The notes: generated by a model from the sequence alone, not told the origin. A stretch of DNA of 64,000 bases from Castor canadensis (GCF_047511655.1 NC_133403.1:16489014-16553013); one strand, 5' to 3'. Positions 47,445 through 58,772 are shown, counted from the first letter of the stretch. Numbers and translations are program-made.

Positions 47445-47855
47445 ATATTTTTGGAGCCTAAAGGTCAGGCAGTGGGGCCTAGCTGACACAGTCCTTGGCT
47501 CCAGCTCAGAAAAATCAAGAGTTGGCAGAGCTCTCTTGCAAAAGTTCCAGAGCTCTATACTGACCTTTGGCCCTATAAAATAGCTAACTGCATCCTCATA
47601 CTTGTTCCCTGTTGCAAAAAGATAAACACCTGTGACCTCCTCATGAGATCTGCTTACCTCCCTTCCTCTGATGACCTGATGATATCTTTTACTGCTGACA
47701 CATCTTGATGAATGAAGATTTGCCTTCTTTCACTTCTCTGTACTTACACATTAAATAAACCTGATGAAATAGTTTGGTGCTCACGTTTCCCATCAGAAGT
47801 GTGTTTTCTCATTCCCCATTGCCCCCAATCAGGTCTCCCTACCCACTCACATGGG
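47445..47855 (+). repeat. Solo LTR of an endogenous retrovirus
   Basis: A complete-looking LTR regulatory layout without viral genes: GGCCCTATAAAATAG with a TATA box at 47574-47580, AATAAA at 47754-47759 (about 175 bases on, a normal R length), then TTTGGTGCTCACGTTTCCC and a pyrimidine-rich stretch to about 47855. The boundaries are approximate, and I did not find an unambiguous TG...CA pair or target duplication. No gag, pol or env is attached. Confidence 0.6.
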
Positions 47856-48217
47856 ACATGAGAAAATAGGAGGTATGAATCTTATGAAATAAAGAATATT
47901 TAAATACTATTATAGATGATCACTTCTCAATTTCTGTAAGATCCTCTTTGAAGTTAATCAAATATTTGTAAAGGGCCCATATGATAGCCTGATATGTTCT
48001 ACAGGGAGCTGCAGTTGATTTCTTAGGTACAGAACCATTTTAGGAAAAAGGCTTTCAGAGCTGTGTCTCATGACATCATCCATGAACTCCCGGAGTCAAA
48101 ACACAACTTGGCCATAAACTGCTACTTGTTCCATCACAGATCACAAACAGATCTACACTTGAAGGGAAGAGCAATTACTTGAATTTGGCCTTTTCTAAAT
48201 GTTTGAGTGGTGAGAGT
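47856..48217. other. Unassigned DNA
   Basis: Nothing recognised. Confidence 0.4.
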
Positions 48218-48370
48218 TCAGTGGTTGTAAACCTTGGCCACCATTGGTATCACCTGGAGAGCTTTGAAGACTACCAGAGCTTTAGTTTCTCCCTTCACAA
48301 ATATAGCTTTCAATGTATGCAGGTGTGGACCCAGCTCAGGCCTTCAAAGTTTGAGTGAATCTAATGAGTA
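48218..48370 (+). repeat. MER5A-type hAT DNA transposon relic
   Basis: CAGTGGTTGTAAACCTTGGC, then TATCACCTGGAGAGCTTTG, matches the 5' end of MER5A ('CAGTGGTTCTCAACCTTGGC', 'TCACCTGGGGAGCTTT'). A GGACCCAGCTCAGGCC segment corresponds to the centre. It is a non-autonomous element with no transposase. Confidence 0.7.
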
Positions 48371-48774
48371 TTTGAGGTTAGGAGCCTTTATGACTGGCCA
48401 GCAGTGAGGGAGGAAGAAACGAAAAAGAGGAGGGAGGACATCCTGTTTTGAGCTTCTTTATGCAGTGTTTCTCCTTGTACCAGCTAAGAAGTACCAGTAA
48501 AGACTAAGTGGAGCTTCCAACCCTTCTTCAGAGTCTTGAGAACTTTCCTCCAAATTCTTAAGGTACTAGTCTACCTAGCCACTTCCTTTCAAAAATCTGA
48601 GCAACCATTTTGCAAATATTTACTTGTGAACTCCTAGCTTCTGAGACCTAAGCCTTTGCTTTACTTCTACTGCTTTAGGGGTGGTAACTGATACCTTGAA
48701 TTATCTTCTCTTAGTTTGATAGCATCCCCTTTCACTTTTTCAGCACTGCAAAACTTGTGTAACCTAGTTCCTGT
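48371..48774. other. Unassigned DNA
   Basis: Nothing recognised. Confidence 0.4.
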
Positions 48775-49060
48775 ATTAAAATTCTTGTGGAATTAGGGAT
48801 ACAATACATATATATGTGGAACTGTAATAACAAAACTCTGTATAGGTATCTTAAACAAACAAGTGTCTTTTTTAAAAGCAAAGGACAGATGTGTTTAACA
48901 AAGAAAAATGAAATACATGTTTCCTTTAAAGGAATAATGAGAAATTGCTGAAGAAATGAATTCTAATTAAAAATATATGTCTGAAAATATCATAATGAAA
49001 TCCATTGGTACAATTAATATATGCTGATAAACAATTATAAAAACAAGTAAATATTTAATT
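48775..49060 (+). repeat. L1 3' UTR end
   Basis: ACAAAACTCTGTATAGGTATC, TTAAACAAACAAGTGTC and TTTTTTAAAAGCAAAGGACAG, then ATATCATAATGAAATCCATTG, GTACAATTAATATATGC and an A-rich end. The order equals other L1 3' UTR pieces in this window (39500; antisense at 10620). Confidence 0.65.
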
Positions 49061-49081
49061 TTAAGACTATGATTCTGGGAA

Positions 49082-49168
49082 ATAACTAGATATTATTTTA
49101 ACTGTTCAAATCTAGATATTACATTTAAATGTTATTTGTTAAACAGGTCAAGTTAAGACCAATATATT
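49082..49168. repeat. Left copy of an ~87-bp direct repeat flanking an L1
   Basis: Contains AATCTAGATATTA, AAATGTTAT, TGTTAA and CAGG in order, as in 50186-50272, and ends where the antisense L1's polyT-like end begins. Confidence 0.75.
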
Positions 49169-50185
49169 CTGTTTTTTATTAGTGTGTATTACTAGTACAA
49201 AGGGGTTGCCCTGTAGTGTTTCATGCATGCAATTGTTGGGCATTGGTCAGATTAATTCCCTCTATTCTCTTTTCTCCATCTCCCCTTCCCTCCTCACTTT
49301 TCAACATCTTTCAGTGGGTTGCCTTGCACCACCTTCATTCATATCCAAGATGTATTTTCACATTTTTCCCTGTCTCATCTTGCGCTTTCTTTTTCTCCTT
49401 TCCTCCTCATCCCCCTCCCTAGATATTCCCTCTGTTATAGTCAAGTTATGTATGTATGCATGTATATCTCTCTATATACTTTAGGACTAGATTCAGCATA
49501 TGAGAGAATATGTGATGTCTGTCCTTCTGAACATGGTTTGCTGTGCTTAACATGCTTACATCCACTTCTACCCATTTTCCTGCAAATGCTATATTTCATT
49601 CTTCATTATTTCTGAATAATTCTCCATTGTGTAAATATATCAAATTTACTTTACCTTTTCATTGACTGAAGGGCATATAGGCTGATTCCAAGACTTTGCT
49701 ATTATGTGGGCCGGCAAAACTTTCCATTACATTCTGACTTAACATCTCTTCTCAAGAGTGGTATCCATGGGTCATATGGTAGCTCTATTTTTAGTTTAAG
49801 AAACCTCCATACTGCTTTCTGTAGCAGTTGCATTCAGTTTATATTCCCACCAACACTGTATAAGGGTTAATTTTTTTCAACAACCTCCCTAGCATTTCTT
49901 GTTATAATTGTTGGTGCTAGCTATTCTGATTAAAGTAAGATGGAATCTCTATGTTGTTTGATTTGCATTTTCTTTTTGGCCAGGGATGTTGAACATTTCT
50001 TCATATATTTGCTGTTTATCAATACATTTTTATCAGAATTTTCTGTTAATTTCCCATTTATTAATTGGGTTGCTGGTTGGTACTTGGTTCTATTTGAGTT
50101 CAGATTTTTTAGCTCTTTGTATATTCTAGCTATTAATCCCTTGTCAGACAGAAAGCAAAGAAAGGTTTTAAAAGTATTATTCAAG
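49169..50185 (-). mobile_element. 5'-truncated L1, antisense, with long flanking repeats
   Basis: Plus-strand order: TTTTTTATTAG end, CT-rich 3' UTR, then the inverted ORF2 C-terminus (GGTTTGCTGTGCTTAACATG near 49535, CCATTGTGTAAATATATC near 49623, TATCCATGGGTCATATGG near 49762, AACCTCCATACTGC near 49803, CCACCAACACTGTATAAGGG near 49848, TTGATTTGCATTTTC near 49958, AATCCCTTGTCAGACAG near 50133). The minus frame 49930-50184 still encodes the familiar Asn/Lys-rich ORF2 segment but has no start or domain of its own. Flanked by ~87-bp direct repeats. Confidence 0.85.
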
Positions 50186-50272
50186 GAAAAAACTGATAAT
50201 ATTTAAAATGCTTGAATCTAGATATTATATATAAATGTTATATGTTAACAGGCAAAACAGAACTACATATTT
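50186..50272. repeat. Right copy of the ~87-bp direct repeat
   Basis: AACTGATAATATTT, GAATCTAGATATTA, AAATGTTAT, TGTTAACAGGC: aligned to 49082-49168 with scattered mismatches and short indels. Confidence 0.75.
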
Positions 50273-52779
50273 ACCTTATGGGAAATTTCAATGACTGTTC
50301 AGTTACTATTTCTGTTAGATGCTTGGTTATTTAGGATTCATATAGGGACAAAGTGAAGAATTCAAAATTGATTAGTCCATGTATTTTTCTTTTATGTCCA
50401 CGGAAAATTTAATGTCTTTGGAAAATAAAGATGAGTGACTATGATCAACATAAAACTAGCAGATTTAAGAGGATGCATATAATATTCTTTATACGTTGAT
50501 AGTATAATTAATATACATGTGGGGTTCGTGTTTTTAAAAAAACATAAACTTATTTTGTTGTCAAGACTCTTCTGAGATGGATATACCAGATATCCCTATC
50601 CTTGCTTTACAGCGTAAGATTTTCTTTTACCTGCAGAATTAAATAAAGCCCATCTTTTATGTCTCTGTTACAGATGGAACATCGGGGTTTACTTTGAAAG
50701 AGACACTAAAATAAAAATACTCAGTATAGAACTATTTCGAAACAGCAATGCACTAAAATGAACATTAATACTAATAGGGTCAAAGAATAGGCACTAAAAC
50801 AAAGAGCTTAAAAAAAACAAATTTCCCTATTCAAGGTAATTTAAAAGTAATTTGCAGCTATCTTATGAAATGTATATGTAGGCAAAAATTGTGTGCAAGT
50901 GACTAGAAATGTCTTCTGGAGAAACACAACACAATAAGCAAGTAAAACATATACATTAGGTAGTGAGGAGTGTGTTTTATATGAGGAATGCCACCTCTTT
51001 CCTAATAAAATTCCTTAAGGCACTAGTATTACTTGAGTGATCAACCATACAAGACCTTAAAACAATCAGCTTTCTTTAAAAAGTTAAAAATGATTACACT
51101 TCTAGTGCATTTTTCAGTACACAATAAAGAGTAATGGAATCATAGTTGTCAGCAGCAGGCATTGGAATGCATCATGGAACAAAGGAATGTCATGGATAAA
51201 ACAATCAGCATAGGGAAACTGTTTTCAAAATCCCTTGCCTTTTAAATAGGGCAAAAGTTAATGGGCAGTGATAGACTTGCTCAGGGTTCTTTATAGTTAA
51301 TAATTGTCAGTGTAATGAGTTTGTGGAAGTGGCCTTTACTGTGCTAATCCTGCAGATATCTACTTTCTCCTTTCAGAGTACACAATGCAAGCAGCCTATT
51401 AGATTTCAGTGACACTGTAGTTTACTCATTTGTGTGGATTTGGTATTTAGAGAACAAGAATAATTCTGTAATAGAACAACTCTTTATCACTACATGTTTT
51501 CTAGGCCTTAGAAATAGATACTCCTTTGTTTTCTGTACATGTTCATTAAAATATATATGATAAGGAAACATCTGTTTTTCAATTAGCTAGATGATAAAGA
51601 TAAAACTCCATTAATTTCATTGCACTTAATGAAGATAGCCAGACTTCATAGGACTTTAATAATAAGGTTTTATGAGTATTCAGTAAAGGAGGTAACCTTT
51701 TTCACTTTTGTAATTGTTACAGAGCAATATAATATTAAGACAAAATGTTTTTAAGGCTCCAGTTTCAAAGTAAGACAAAGTACATGATTATAATAAGACA
51801 GCTGAATAGGAATAATGAATAATTGTTGTGAATTTCTCCCCTTAATTAGCACATTCTAAATGAAAGAAAACTGTAAAATTATTTTAATGTCATTTTTGAA
51901 CCAGTCTGCACCAGATGTAAGAATTAGTGGTCTTGGCCAATAATAAACTGTAGTAGTTATTTTAGCCTAGTTCCTTCTGATTCTCAGAATTTCATTAATG
52001 AAATGACACTTGAATTCTAATTTTTATCTTGGTTGCATTTCATTATGTATTGTCTGTTAGTGAAGAAATACCAGCTTTGCCCTCACTGGGCATTAGTAAA
52101 TGCAAAATGAGTCCCATAGTAAAGTAAAATTTCTTTCTATACTTGAAATTCAGGAAAATGTTCATATCAAGCAAGTGATCTAAATAATGTACAATGTAAA
52201 GAAGTCTAGATAATGCAAAATGTATGGCAGAAAAAGTATGCATCAGCATGCTTTAAATGTCATTTTGACTTTGCTTCATGCATGTAATATGGAAAAATAG
52301 GGCAAAGTATCATAAGTCAGACAGCTAACATATTTCTTAATTTAGTCCTTGGCAAAAAGTTAATTTCTGGAAAGCAAAAAGAAGAACAAGAGAAGAAGAG
52401 TAAAAAATTTAAAAAGTTATTCTTTCTCAACCAAATACAAATAAACCACACATTTTTAAACCATAATCTCACAAGAACAAATGATTTTCTGGTAATGTGA
52501 GGTACCATGGGAGTAAAAGGTAAAAGACAGTCTGAGTTCACAATTCCTTGCATGTTCTTGGATCACACAAGATGATAGCCTTGCAATCTTGCTGTTCTAA
52601 CATCAGTTCATTGGAATTACAATTTTCCTTCTTTACATAAGTCATATTTTCCAATGTCATTGGGTCTAAATAGTTGTTAGCAGCGTTATTCATCCTCATC
52701 TCTTTTCTCAGGTTTTTTATTATGTTTAGAACACTCGAATGTTTTTATAATGTTCTTGTGCAATACAATGATATCTGCT
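50273..52779. other. Unassigned AT-rich DNA
   Basis: The longest stretch (~2.5 kb) without any recognised repeat or gene. Frames do not exceed ~80 codons. It is a reasonable place to look for conserved non-coding sequence. Confidence 0.35.
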
Positions 52780-52885
52780 TTGATGGAGGGGGTGAATTTA
52801 AATATGATGTGTTTGAAATAATGTAAGAACTTTTGTAAATGCCACAATGTATCCCCAGCACAATAGAAATATATAAAACTAAGTT
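52780..52885 (+). repeat. L1 3' terminus fragment
   Basis: GATGGAGGGGGTGAATTTAAA, GTGTTTGAAATAATGTAAG, AACTTTTGTAAATGCCACA and ATGTATCCCCAGCACAATAG, then an A-rich end. Confidence 0.78.
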
Positions 52886-53044
52886 GACAGTGACAAAGAG
52901 TTAGGTCCTCAGTGACAAAAACTTACGTCCTTTTCTTCCTAGCCTTACTGGCAAAAAACACTGTATGCATAAATTTAAATGTAACAACATTCACTACTGA
53001 TCATCCTGGTTTTGTTCTAAAATTGTTTTTGTCCTAATTATATT

Positions 53045-53285
53045 TTTATTATTTTTTATTGTATCAGGGATACATTGGGACATTTACAAAATACAATATA
53101 TCAAAATACAATACAAAATACATTGGGACATTTACAAAATACAATATATCAAAATACAATACAAAATACAATATATCAAGATGAATTCATCCTCTCCATC
53201 ACTCTTTATCCTCTCTCTCCCCATTCCTGGAATAATTTCTACATGTGGCCCAAGACTGACCCAAGGTTATTCCTGTAGTAAGGCT
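53045..53285 (-). repeat. L1 3' terminus, antisense
   Basis: TTATTTTTTATTGTATCAGGG, ACATTGGGACATTTACAAAA, GAATTCATCCTCTCCATCAC and CCCCATTCCTGGAATAATTTC. The mirror image of the fragment at 52780; carries an internal 48-bp tandem duplication. Confidence 0.78.
53071..53166. repeat. Perfect 48-bp tandem duplication
   Basis: Units 53071-53118 and 53119-53166 are identical, starting TACATTGGGACATTTACAAA and ending CAATACAAAA. A partial third unit (TACAATATATCAAG) follows. Identity shows a recent event. The 67-codon frame at 53075 is its product by chance. Confidence 0.95.
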
Positions 53286-54524
53286 ATTACTCAGAAGTGT
53301 GGAAAAGAAGTTTTTGATCATTTAAAAATATTTCTTATACATATACTCATATGTACAGGCATGATTGGAAGCAAAGATTTTACTTCTTCCCACTTCTAGT
53401 TTTGCTTTCTTCTCCAAGTCAACACACAGAAAGGTAAACATTTGCCTGGAGCACATCAACTCTGAGTTGCTTCAAACCTAGAGCAAGAGAGAAAAAGATC
53501 AAACCAAAATGAGTTGAAAAAGAGATTAAATAGTATGTTTAAATTTCCTTTTAGGTCTGAGGATTCTTTCTTATTTAGACCACATCTTGATTCTTTTTAA
53601 GACTACTGTAAATTTGTTTTAAGGTCTGCTGTATTGTTCATTCATTTTTAGAGCTAACATGTAGCATTTCTTTACTGGGATTCTCAAAGTGGGTTTAAGG
53701 TAGTGGTAATTTACAAAAGTTCAGGTATGGGAGAAAATGAACTGGAAATCTAGAAATAGTTTATACTGATGAGCGTTTTCTTATTATATATCCTACTATT
53801 AAATCTTAGTTTCAGTGGAAGCAAGGAATGGGCAATATAAAAGGGTATGATGCTATTCTGTGATTTATATTTCATTTTTAGAGGAACTTTATGGTTCCAA
53901 ATATATAGATTTAGATGGATAATAAGGGACCATATTAAGTGTTTCTCATGTTCTTTACCTATTATGCATTACTTTCAACTGAATTGGATTATCAGCATCA
54001 AATCAAAGAATACCAGTATTCAACACTAAAAAAGAATCATCTTTAACTTCTTCCAGTACATGGCACATTCTTCATCTTTCTATCCAATGAAGAATCTCTT
54101 CTATTTTCAAGTGCCTTCAGAGGAAAACTATTATTCTGTGATATGTTATATATAATATTGCTGAGCATAAAATAAGTGTAGGGAAAAATGTAGCACTGGT
54201 TCATCTTTCTCTAATTATTTGGGAATGGTTATTAGAATAGAGTATTATGAACTATTCTTGTCCCTATAGTTCCTTTTCCTCTTAAGTTGTTGATGCCTGA
54301 TTTTTGTCCTCATTTTCTTTGATTCTCTGTTAATTGAGGTCTTACCACCCCATTCTTCCTGTTCTGGATAGATTGTTATGTTTGTACTTCTCCAACTATA
54401 CTGTATTGTGTTCTCCATTGCCATACTTATGGTTATTTCCAGGGCTCAGTCCTCAGCCCACTGCTCTTATTTTTGCCAGGCTATATTGTCTATGATCATT
54501 GAGGTATTAGGGATCATCACACTA
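53286..54524. other. Unassigned DNA
   Basis: No recognised gene or repeat. Confidence 0.4.
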
Positions 54525-54665
54525 AACTGGACTTACATCAGAGAGTGGGAGTTCCAGTTCAGACTCTGCTGCTTACTTTCTCTGACACTTTATGCAAAAC
54601 AGTTCCCTTTCTGGACCTTCATTTTCTCATATTTTAAGTTAAAATAATGATGGTGACATCGACTT
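54525..54665 (+). repeat. MIR SINE relic
   Basis: GAGTGGGAGTTCCAGTTCAG, ACTCTGCTGCTTACTTTCTC and CTTTCTGGACCTTCATTTTC, then TAATGATGGTGACATCGAC. Good agreement with MIR order ('GGGTTCGAATCCCGGCTC', 'CCACTTACTAGCTGTG', 'TCAGTTTCCTCATC', 'GGATAATAATAGTACC'). Confidence 0.78.
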
Positions 54666-54707
54666 TCCATCATTTTTCTATGAAGTTTGTGTACCTTGCT
54701 GTATATA

Positions 54708-54947
54708 ATATAAAATTAGATATCTTGTACTTAAAGTGGAGGGGAGGGTTATGTAGATCCTTCCTAACTTTGGATTTGTAAAGAAGAAACAGGCTATTCT
54801 CAGAGAAATATTGCAATTTTTCATGTCTTTTTATATCCAATTGATAAATTGCCCTCAGGATATTTTCACTCTAAAATGCATGGTATAGATTAAAAATAGC
54901 AAATATTACTATTTATGAGGTTAAATAATTAGAATTACAGTTTTGAA
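54708..54947 (+). repeat. ~235-bp duplicated segment, copy 1
   Basis: Shares with 56272-56513: ATCTTGTACTTAAAGTGGAG, GATCCTTCCTAACTTTGGAT (C/G differences), TTTGTAAAGAAGAAACAGGC, TTTTTATATCCAATTGATAA and AATGCATGGTATAGATTAAA, ending ATAATTAGAA. Around 85% alike by eye. Not a repeat family I recognise. Confidence 0.88.
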
Positions 54948-55229
54948 AGCAAGTGTTTGAAGACAGGGACTATGATTTTCCTTTTACAATAATGTCCTTA
55001 ATACACTGAGGGTAGTCAATAATTAGTGGATAAGTAAATGACTCAAATTATTTATAAATAGATTTCTATCTTTAAATTCTAATTATTATGAGATTTTAAA
55101 ACCAACCCTCTTCACTCAGTAAGCATTTCTAGACTACCCACTCAGTAAAATTCACTTAGCTGTGCACTGTAGATGACACCAGATAAATATACAAATTATT
55201 CCAAGGAAGTCATTGTCATAGAAATCACA
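54948..55229. other. Unassigned DNA
   Basis: Nothing recognised. Confidence 0.4.
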
Positions 55230-55370
55230 AAATATTTGAATCTAAAGGACCATAGGTATCTTCTAGTTCAGCCCCCAAATTTTACAGACCTGAAAAAAGA
55301 GAAATTGTGAGGTTCATATCTTTTGTAAAGTTAAAAACCTATTAAGTCAGAAATCCTGGAATTCAAAGTA
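55230..55370 (-). repeat. MIR SINE relic, antisense
   Basis: CCCCCAAATTTTACAGACC, TGAAAAAAGAGAAATTGTGAG and AACCTATTAAGTCAGAAATCC, then TGGAATTCAAAG, follow an inverted MIR ('CCCATTTTACAGATGAGG', 'CACACAGCTAGTAAGTGG', 'GGGATTCGAACC'). Confidence 0.6.
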
Positions 55371-56271
55371 TAAAATACAGTGAGAAAGATGCATGTATAA
55401 AAATAACTTAATTACATGGCAGATTATGAGATGTGCTATGACAGAGACACAAACTGCTTCCATGAGACTATGGAACTCTGTGTTATATGGTGACAAGAGT
55501 CCCAATCTAAAGATCATCCAATATCACCCTTTGCTTTGTGACCTTGAGAAATTTTAAGATTGAGATGAAGATTTTCCATTTGTTAAAATGGTAAAAGAGT
55601 AAAGATAATGCAAATATCATATGAATTTCTGATTTAATAGCTTAAAAGGAATTATTATTTTTGTGATGAAGTTCTGGCATTCCATAAATATAAACAAATG
55701 CAATCATATTTAATTATAAGACAAATGTGTACAAATATTCACACATGCATGTGCTTGTGCACACTCAACTACAGAAGTAATTTCTTTCAAATGTAGACAG
55801 TTCCAATTTGTGACATGATATCTCATCACCATCTAGTAAAAGTTGAGAAATTTCTGGTTTGAGTTAGAAGGCAGCCTATCCATGGTAGATGAAAGCCTAG
55901 AAAAGAGGTAAAACATTGAACTGGTGCGAAATGTATTTGAGAGAAAGAAGAAAGTTTAAAATTGATGTGCAAGAGGACTTATCTCCTCTTGATAGGTAGA
56001 AGCCTAGTCTAAAATAATCTTAAGAGCAAAGGAAAAAAGTAAAGTGGAATAAGAATGTAATATAAAACCCCAGCGAATGAAACTTAGGTCATGCTTTAAA
56101 GTCATGTAACTTCAATGATACAGTTTATATTGTCAGAAAGTACAACTTCCTGAAATTGGCAAAGTCATATGTATTAAAGATTTTTGTAAACTGTATTACA
56201 ATGTATAATTTGCTTGTACAAGGTATAAATGGCATTTTATTCTTTTATAGAATCCTACAACCTTTACTCAT
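55371..56271. other. Unassigned AT-rich DNA
   Basis: Spacer between the two copies of the 235-bp segment apart from the MIR; nothing else recognised. Confidence 0.4.
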
Positions 56272-56513
56272 ATGCTAAAATTATGCATCTTGTACTTAAA
56301 GTGGAGAGAGGGCTATGTAGATCCTTCCTGACTTTGGATTTGTAAAGAAGAAATAGGCTGTTCTCAGAGAAGAACTGTAATTTTTTACAAATCTTTTTAT
56401 ATCCAAATGATAAATTGTTCTCATGAAACCTCAGCTCTAGAATGCATGCCATAGATTAAAAATAGAATGTATTGTTACATTCTATTTTTCATGTATTAAA
56501 TAATTAGAAATAG
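56272..56513 (+). repeat. ~235-bp duplicated segment, copy 2
   Basis: Direct repeat of 54708-54947, offset about 1564 bases. Differs by substitutions and by replacement of the interior of the 3' part with a perfect hairpin (56458-56489). Confidence 0.88.
56458..56489. repeat. Perfect 14-bp-arm hairpin
   Basis: AAAAATAGAATGTA, loop TTGT, TACATTCTATTTTT. Copy 1 of the duplicated segment has only imperfect AAATAG...CTATTT arms at the same place. Confidence 0.95.
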
Positions 56514-58074
56514 TTGACACATTGCACAAAGAGTGTATGAAAGAGGTCAAATATGACCTCCAAGTTTTTAGTACCTGACAGAGCCATTCACTAGCAAGTG
56601 GCAAAATAGTAAGATTAGTTCTAATATGGTAAGATGATTTGGGGACACGAGTGGACCTGCGAATCACATCAGTGGATACAGGCTATTGGAACTCATTTGA
56701 AATGGCAGGGCCAGAGCATAGGTTAAAGATGACCTATTAAAGTTAGCTGCAAATTCTCTGATAATCATACTATTGAGATACCCATATTCCCTTAAATCTG
56801 AGGAGATTCTCTGAAGTCTTTGACAAATAGAATATACTAGAAGTGATTTTTAAGGATGTTTCTAGGCCTAGTACTTGAGAAACTGAGAGTTTGTAAATCT
56901 TGTTTTAGAATAGTCCCACAGTTGGTGATAATTATGATGTAAGATGTCTGAGTATCTGGAGACTATTATGCTTATGAGGAAATCCAAGCATCTCATGTTG
57001 AGAAGTCATGAACAGAAAGAAAGATGCTCAACTAACTTCCCAATTCGAGTCACCTGTACCCATGTGCCCAGCATGTGAGTGAAAAAGCCATCCTGGAATT
57101 TCTTATGACATAGTAGTAGAAATTTCTCTAACACTATCACCTGAGGCACCATGGGAACCAGGAAATTCACCTATCCAACTGGTAGGTCCGCTTAGGTAAT
57201 GTCTAGACAGTAGCACAAAGTGTCAACTGTTTTCTATTATTTATTAATGACAAGAAACAAATAGAAAAAGATGATGCAAAAATTATTTACTCTCTATGAG
57301 GAATTTAATGGCAATATATAGGAGCTGGATCTTGCTAACATACAAAATAAAATTATTTTATATTCCCAATCTGCTTTAGTAGAACATTTCAAAAGTAATG
57401 GAGTGTATTAGGGCAACAATCAACTCCAGTGTAATATGAAGAAAGCATGGTTTTTGGGTACAAATGACACCAAAGGTATGATGAGAATATAGGTGAAAAT
57501 TACACAGGGGAAAATCTCCTGTGTAAGTGCATGCATGGTGGACTGTCTTCAATAGGCAATATGGTTTCTAAGAATCTCAGTGGGCTACTTTGAAGGTCAC
57601 CTTCTCAGCACTGAATATTTTTTTACCTGAAGTGCGTGTTTATTTAACTTCAAGAATATATACACATTTTAAAGCACCAAAACATGGTTTGTTTTACTGT
57701 ATTTAAAGTCATCATAATTTTTTGTTGATGAATTAGTTAGAACAAATATTCATATTATTCATTTTTATTTCATAACAAAATTAAAATCATCTCATTTTCC
57801 TGAAGTATTTTAAGTAAACATAAAATATCTGTGTTTTTGCCATGGATTTTTTTGTGTACATCAGTGAATTAATTCAGTTAGGTCACACTAATTGATGGCA
57901 TGGCTATGATTAAAACAGATCTCACCAACATCACAGGTTCATATGCTAATTCTTACTATCTGTAAAAATAATTTTTAATAATTGCATTTCTAATTTAAAT
58001 AAAATATGACAACTTCTAAGTATAAGCCTAAGGAATTTATTTTAACTTTCTGTAAGTTAGTTTTCTTGTTTCTT
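56514..58074. other. Unassigned DNA
   Basis: No recognised gene or repeat over ~1.5 kb. Confidence 0.4.
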
Positions 58075-58182
58075 AAAATAAACAATTATACCCATCTATT
58101 ACAGTGATTGTCATAATTAAAAGAATTAATGTCCAAAAATAACTATTACTTAGCATGTAGGAAACACCTAAAACGTGCTTGA
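58075..58182 (+). repeat. Possible MIR 3' half
   Basis: ATTATACCCATCTATTACAG, TGATTGTCATAATTAAAAG and CTTAGCATGTAGGAAACACC are in MIR 3' order ('AATAGTACCTACCTCATAG', 'GTTGTGAGGATTAAATG', 'GCACATAGTAAGCGCTC'). Confidence 0.5.
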
Positions 58183-58234
58183 CATTTTTAGCCTGTAGCA
58201 GAGGAAAGCATTTTTAGCCTTTAGCAGAGGAAAG
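58183..58234. repeat. 26-bp tandem duplication
   Basis: CATTTTTAGCCTGTAGCAG-AGGAAAG followed by the same unit with T for G at one position. Confidence 0.95.
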
Positions 58235-58680
58235 TATTTGGTATCCATCACACTTAGTAAAAGAGACGAAGAGGGTGGAACAAGTTCTGCCTGGAACTGG
58301 GGAGAGTGACACAAACAATGTATAAACATGTAAACAAATACAAAATTGATAAAATAAAAGGGTAAAAATTATAATAGCTGTACAGAATAACTTATTGTAG
58401 ATAAATCATTTTTCCTTTAGAGACATGAATGCTAGAGGAAGGAGCATAAAAAACAATATGTATATATTTCTCTATTTTTTTTCTTCCTCATCTTGATATT
58501 ATAACTTAACATATAAATTACTAATTTTTTTCCAGAATCCTGGTTATACTCCTTACTATAAGGTCAATAATAATGATGTCATTAATTTTAGTTGACATTT
58601 TCTCAATACTGATTTTAAGTCAAATACTTGCTAATAGATACTGTTTTATATGCTAAAAATGACAATCTACAACACTAACT
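58235..58680. other. Unassigned AT-rich DNA
   Basis: A GGTGGAACAAGTTCTGCCTGG stretch near 58275 is faintly like L1 3' UTR; otherwise nothing. Confidence 0.3.
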
Positions 58681-58772
58681 TTCTGGGATGAGGTTGTTGC
58701 TCATCCCAACAACCTGCCTAGCAAGCACTAGAATCTGAGTTTAAACCCCAGTACCACCAAAGGAAGAGAAAA
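58681..58772 (+). repeat. ID-type SINE
   Basis: GGGATGAGGTTGTTGCTCATC, CCTGCCTAGCAAGCACTAG and ATCTGAGTTTAAACCCCAGT, then ACCACCAAAGGAAG. B box nearly canonical. Confidence 0.85.
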
